A DNA stretch of 10,373 nucleotides, taken from assembly GCA_013139625.1 (NCBI GenBank), contig WTAK01000293.1, positions 1 through 10,373 on the forward strand. The letters run 5' to 3'. The stretch is from Candidatus Delongbacteria bacterium (GTDB lineage Bacteria > UBA4055). The position numbers and the translations under genes are program-made. Position 1 is the first letter of the stretch; each line of letters begins with the position of its first letter. Below are positions 7,257 to 10,373 of the stretch, piece by piece. Below the pieces are notes generated by a model, which made no database searches, was not told the DNA's origin, and saw nothing but the letters and a program-made list of their open reading frames with translations.

Positions 7257-10097
7257 TTATCTTCTTCTCCTTGTAGATCCTGTTTTCCCGGTTGGTGTAG
7301 TTGTATTATTATCAAAATAATCTTCTTCTTCATCAGAATATTCATCATCGTCAGAGTACTCATCATCAGAGTATTCGTCTTCATCAGCATACTCATCTTC
7401 ATCAGAATATTCATCTTCCTTTTCTTCTTCTTTCTTAGCAAGTTCTTCAGCTTCTTTCTTTTTCTTAGCTGCTAGATCTGCTGCCTCTTTATCTTTTCTA
7501 GCTTGTTCTTCTTCGGCTTTTTTATCGGCTAAATCTTTTTCTTTCTTAGCAAGCTCTTCAGCTTCTTTCTTTTTCTTAGTTGCCAGATCTGCATCTTCTT
7601 TGTCTTTTGCCGCCTGCTCTTCTTCGGCTTTATTCTTTGCTAAAGCATCATCCTCTTCTTTCTTCTGCTGAGCAAATGCATCATCTTTCTTAGCTTTAGT
7701 CTTAGCTGTTTTAAGATTTTCTATTTCCTTTATCAAAGCAAGTTTTTCATCATTCTTTGACTTTTTACTCTTTCTATCGGCCTCTAAATTAGTATTCTTT
7801 TCAGCAACTAGAGTAGTAAATGTTTCTAACTTATCACTTGCTTTCTCAAGTTTAACTTTAAATTCATCCAATTGAGTTTGAAGAGCTACGATCTTAGCAT
7901 CCTTATCTTTGGATAATGAAGTTAATTTATCCTTTTTAAATTTATCAATAGAGCTTAATAATCCTGTTTTTTCTTTTTCCTTTGATGATAAAGTTTCTGT
8001 ACTTGATGTTAAGTTTGTTTTCTCTTTACCTAACTCAGACTCTAATGTTTTAATCTCACCAGCTATATTTTTTGATTTAGTTTTTAATTCATCTAACTGA
8101 GAAGTAAAACTAGCAAGCATTCCTTCTGATTCCAGTGTTTTTGCTTTTTCTATTTTCAAGTTATCAATGGCACCTAAGAATTTAGCTTTTTCTGTATTTT
8201 TAGTAGCTAGATCTTTTTCAAGATTTGATTTGATCAGATCTTCACTTTCAATTTCCTTATTCAGCCCTGATATTGAATTTTTAATCTTAGCTATTTCATC
8301 CTTCGCTGTTTTTATTTTATCGTCATAAGTAGTTAGTTCCTGTCCTTTTTTTGCTTGGTCAGACGATTTACCCTTATATTCAACGATCAATGCAGATAAA
8401 TCCTTTTTCTCTTTTTCTAAAGAAATTACTTGTGCCTGTAATTTTGTAATATTCTCATTTTCTATTTCAACAATGTTTTCTTCTTCAGAAATATTTGTTT
8501 CTATCTCTGCTTTCTGAGTAATAAGCTTACTTATCTCTTCTTCACCCTCAAGACTTGCTGATTGCTTTGTTCTAAAATCATTTCTCAATGCAATTTCCGA
8601 ATCTTTAGATTTTGTGAGAGATTCTTTTTCATCAGTTAAACTTGCAAACTTAGCATTGTCTTTATCAAGTACACTTTGCTCTGCGGCAATATCTTTTTCA
8701 ATTTTTTCTATATCAGTATTCAGCTTAGTAATTTTTGTCTGAATTTCATCAGTTTGTGCTTCTATTGCACTATCAGATGAAGATGCATATTCTCTTGATT
8801 CATCTTCAGATAAAGTTATCTTTAATTCTGACGCACTCACAATATCAATTGGTTGCCCATCCTTATCTTCATAAGAGACAAAAAGTAAAGTATTACCCAT
8901 TAGTATCGGGGAATCTACCATGTTACTAAATTCAAGATTTGTTGCATATTTTTTTTCCACATCTTTCCACTTTTGTATATCTACATGAGTGATAACATTA
9001 TTAGGATCATATCTTGTAGCAAGAATGTTGGTCTCATTTATAAATGCAATATTATTTTTCTTACCTGTAACATCTTTCAGCAAAATATCAGTTTTAGGAT
9101 TAGATTGAACAAATGCCTTAACTGATTTCCCATCTTTTGTGATCTTAGCAAACTTAAGATTTAATAAATTAAACTTATCATCAATAAAACTCTGCTCAGT
9201 CATTAACAGAGATAATGCCTTATAGTAGTATAAGTACTGACCTGAAGGACTCCATTGAAATGGATGATCCTCATAACCATCCATTCGTTCAACAACAGTT
9301 ATTTTACTTGTTTTAGCATTGATAACATTTATTGAGTAATCCGCGTAATATTCCTCTCCTTTTTTCTTTCTATTTTTATATGAAATATACGCAACCAGAT
9401 CAGGATCGGTTGGAGAACATACCGGATTGATTTGATTGAATTTCTTATCTATAAGTACTTCAAATTCAATGTCTTTAAATTTATTCGATTCATGGCTTAA
9501 AACATTTTCTATGTAAGTAATATTAAATGTCTTATTATACCTCGCCTTTTTATCTTTTTTTCTGATCCTTCTAGCAAAAAATATTTTATCCCCAGTTGAA
9601 TTAAAACATGGTGATTCATAGTAGGATCCAATGCCTTTCTTCTCCCTTATATCAAGCATAAATCCTTTGACCGAAAAACTATTGATCAGTTGAGGAACAA
9701 GGATCTTACATAAGAATAACTGAGGCCTTTTTGAATGACCATTACCATAAAATATAAACCAAGGTTCAGTAGGGTGCCAACTTAAACCTCTATCTTTCAA
9801 ATAATATCTTTTTTTACTTGTTTTTCCTTTTGAGTATTTTGCCGATTCAATTTGAAAAGTTTTTTCTGTTTCTATGTTATATAAAAATAGTTTAATTACT
9901 TTATTATCATCTGTAATTTCAAAACTAATTAAATTTTCATTAAAAGGTGCTACTTGCAGGTTTTTTATTTCCCAATAATCAATTTTTTCATGATTACTCG
10001 CAATTATCTCCCTGACTTCATTTAGTTCTATCTCGGTAGAGAGTAGACTACTGCATAGTATGGTGATTAAATATAATAAAATATAGCGTTTTATCAT
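7257..10097 (-). CDS. Secreted TolB-like propeller fused to a long coiled coil, TolA-like repeats and an acidic tail
   Basis: This 946-residue protein is not a recognised named family. Residues 1-20 are a signal peptide with no lipobox. Residues about 25-430 look like a beta-propeller of the TolB/PD40 type, with blade motifs LSWHPTEPWFIF (105-116), PCFNSTGDKIFF (163-174), a related segment at 225-238 and QWSPSGQYLYYY (281-292). From about 445 to 805 the sequence is an uninterrupted charged coiled coil. Residues about 812-893 are Lys/Glu/Ala repeats with a 37-residue period (KKKEAEELAKKE recurring), like the helical stalk of TolA. Residues 894-931 are an acidic run of DEYSD-type units, and the protein ends GSTRRRR. 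The ATG has AAGG about 8 nt upstream. The gene lies between a SurA-like chaperone and BamD in one operon, so I infer a periplasmic scaffold or assembly factor. A Tol-system analogue is possible, but no pal, tolQ or tolR is visible. Confidence 0.8.
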   Translation of the reverse strand: MIKRYILLYLITILCSSLLSTEIELNEVREIIASNHEKIDYWEIKNLQVAPFNENLISFEITDDNKVIKLFLYNIETEKTFQIESAKYSKGKTSKKRYYLKDRGLSWHPTEPWFIFYGNGHSKRPQLFLCKILVPQLINSFSVKGFMLDIREKKGIGSYYESPCFNSTGDKIFFARRIRKKDKKARYNKTFNITYIENVLSHESNKFKDIEFEVLIDKKFNQINPVCSPTDPDLVAYISYKNRKKKGEEYYADYSINVINAKTSKITVVERMDGYEDHPFQWSPSGQYLYYYKALSLLMTEQSFIDDKFNLLNLKFAKITKDGKSVKAFVQSNPKTDILLKDVTGKKNNIAFINETNILATRYDPNNVITHVDIQKWKDVEKKYATNLEFSNMVDSPILMGNTLLFVSYEDKDGQPIDIVSASELKITLSEDESREYASSSDSAIEAQTDEIQTKITKLNTDIEKIEKDIAAEQSVLDKDNAKFASLTDEKESLTKSKDSEIALRNDFRTKQSASLEGEEEISKLITQKAEIETNISEEENIVEIENENITKLQAQVISLEKEKKDLSALIVEYKGKSSDQAKKGQELTTYDDKIKTAKDEIAKIKNSISGLNKEIESEDLIKSNLEKDLATKNTEKAKFLGAIDNLKIEKAKTLESEGMLASFTSQLDELKTKSKNIAGEIKTLESELGKEKTNLTSSTETLSSKEKEKTGLLSSIDKFKKDKLTSLSKDKDAKIVALQTQLDEFKVKLEKASDKLETFTTLVAEKNTNLEADRKSKKSKNDEKLALIKEIENLKTAKTKAKKDDAFAQQKKEEDDALAKNKAEEEQAAKDKEDADLATKKKKEAEELAKKEKDLADKKAEEEQARKDKEAADLAAKKKKEAEELAKKEEEKEDEYSDEDEYADEDEYSDDEYSDDDEYSDEEEDYFDNNTTTPTGKTGSTRRRR
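7316..7417 (-). repeat. Acidic DEYSD tandem repeat (coding)
   Basis: Within the end of the propeller/coiled-coil gene, short units of about five to six codons encode DEY-Ser/Ala-Asp followed by extra Asp/Glu. About five copies span residues 894-931. The DNA repeats imperfectly around 'tcatcagaatattcatc'. Such short units are prone to length change by slippage, and the peptide is Tyr- and acid-rich. Confidence 0.8.
7437..7658 (-). repeat. 111-bp tandem repeat coding for a 37-residue Lys/Glu/Ala unit
   Basis: Two adjacent 111-bp copies (7437-7547 and 7548-7658) match closely over about their first 80 bp by eye, both opening with 'agcaag' and sharing 'tcttcagcttctttcttttt'. A diverged further copy lies toward 7674. 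In protein terms each encodes KKKEAEELAKKE...AEEEQA-KDKE-ADLA-K. It looks like an intragenic duplication that lengthened an alpha-helical stalk. Confidence 0.8.
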
Positions 10098-10123
10098 TTA
10101 CATAACCTTAGGTAATTTATACA

Positions 10124-10373
10124 CTACTTGATCTCAATATACACTTTTTCTTTCAGCTCTTCAATCCATTTTTTCATTACACGTTGCCTTTTACGCTCTG
10201 TCGTAAGATTTTTCAGCATTGTATAATCTGTCTTTATATCAACTTTATGAGCTAGCTGTTTGTCTAAAACTTTGTAAACATAATATCCATCAGCTTGTTT
10301 AAGTGGATCACTAATATATCCTATATCTGAATTCAAGAATATCTCCTGATATTTCGAATCTAGAGCATCCGTA
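10124..10373 (-). CDS. SurA/PpiC-type peptidyl-prolyl isomerase, C-terminal end (runs off the window)
   Basis: Only the last 82 residues are visible; the reading frame stays open to base 10373, so the start lies outside. The end of a parvulin domain is recognisable: a segment equivalent to GeiS-Pv-t-GyyI-kvldk, here GYISDPLKQADGYYVYKVLDK, followed by a helix with ERKRQRVMKKWIEELKEKVYIEIK at the C-terminus. That closing pattern (arginine-rich helix, Trp, Glu-Leu, then short beta strand) is typical of SurA-like periplasmic chaperones that guide outer-membrane proteins to BAM. The stop is TAG at 10126-10124 and the next gene starts 26 bp on. A PpiC/PrsA relative rather than true SurA cannot be excluded because the N-terminal half is missing. 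Confidence 0.75.
   Translation of the reverse strand, partial: TDALDSKYQEIFLNSDIGYISDPLKQADGYYVYKVLDKQLAHKVDIKTDYTMLKNLTTERKRQRVMKKWIEELKEKVYIEIK

Noticed and set aside
7250..7441. Met/Leu/Lys-rich 63-residue reading frame on the minus strand
   Set aside because: It is an out-of-frame reading of the acidic and Lys/Glu repeats at the end of the propeller/coiled-coil gene; its oddity comes from repeat composition.
7437..7658. Tandem repeats considered as a CRISPR array
   Set aside because: The copies are adjacent, in frame and without spacers; they encode a continuous helical repeat.
8735..8929. Plus-strand reading frames opposite the large gene, queA, ruvB and the membrane coiled-coil gene
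   Set aside because: All lie antisense to well-supported genes, are short, and lack a recognisable domain or ribosome-binding site.
10124..10336. A complete 70-residue gene starting at TTG 10336
   Set aside because: The frame continues open to the window edge, and the extra residues fit the parvulin domain, so this is the 3' end of a larger SurA/PpiC-like gene.

Overview
The window comes from a Gram-negative (diderm) bacterium with an AT-rich genome. The evidence is a run of envelope genes: a SurA/PpiC-type chaperone end, a BamD-like lipoprotein with a lipobox, a TolC-family outer-membrane protein, and several signal peptides. A small secreted protein carries a fibronectin-III-like domain of the style common in the Bacteroidota/Cloacimonadota/Delongbacteria (FCB) group, so an FCB-type lineage is plausible. 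The one clear promoter is a classical TTGACA/TATATT pair, which does not suit Bacteroidota proper. The lineage is an inference only. All convincing genes lie on the minus strand, so transcription runs from high to low coordinates.

Layout in transcription order. (1) 10373-4515 looks like one envelope operon: the end of a SurA-like periplasmic peptidyl-prolyl isomerase, a 946-residue secreted protein (TolB-like propeller, long coiled coil, TolA-like Lys/Glu/Ala repeats and acidic tail), a BamD-like lipoprotein, nadD, and a single-pass membrane coiled-coil protein of unknown function. Gaps are 26, 3, -1 and 36 bp. A strong intrinsic terminator (4515-4546) closes it. (2) 4489-3101 is a TolC-family outer-membrane protein; its start is reassigned downstream of that terminator. 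(3) 3054-2564 is a compact unit: consensus promoter, 128-residue secreted FN3-like protein and intrinsic terminator. (4) 2435-1 is a ruvB-queA-tgt cluster (Holliday-junction branch migration plus two queuosine steps). ruvB uses a TTG start and tgt a GTG start, each with its own Shine-Dalgarno sequence.

Two things stand out. The first ~390 bases (tgt and the last codons of queA) are about 49% G+C by hand count, against about 33% in the adjacent 360 bases, and the encoded Tgt reads like a proteobacterial enzyme. This is either gene replacement by lateral transfer or an assembly join. The second is the propeller/coiled-coil/acidic-tail protein set between a SurA-like chaperone and BamD. It may be an undescribed envelope-assembly or Tol-like factor. 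No CRISPR array, rRNA, tRNA, insertion sequence or phage gene was seen.
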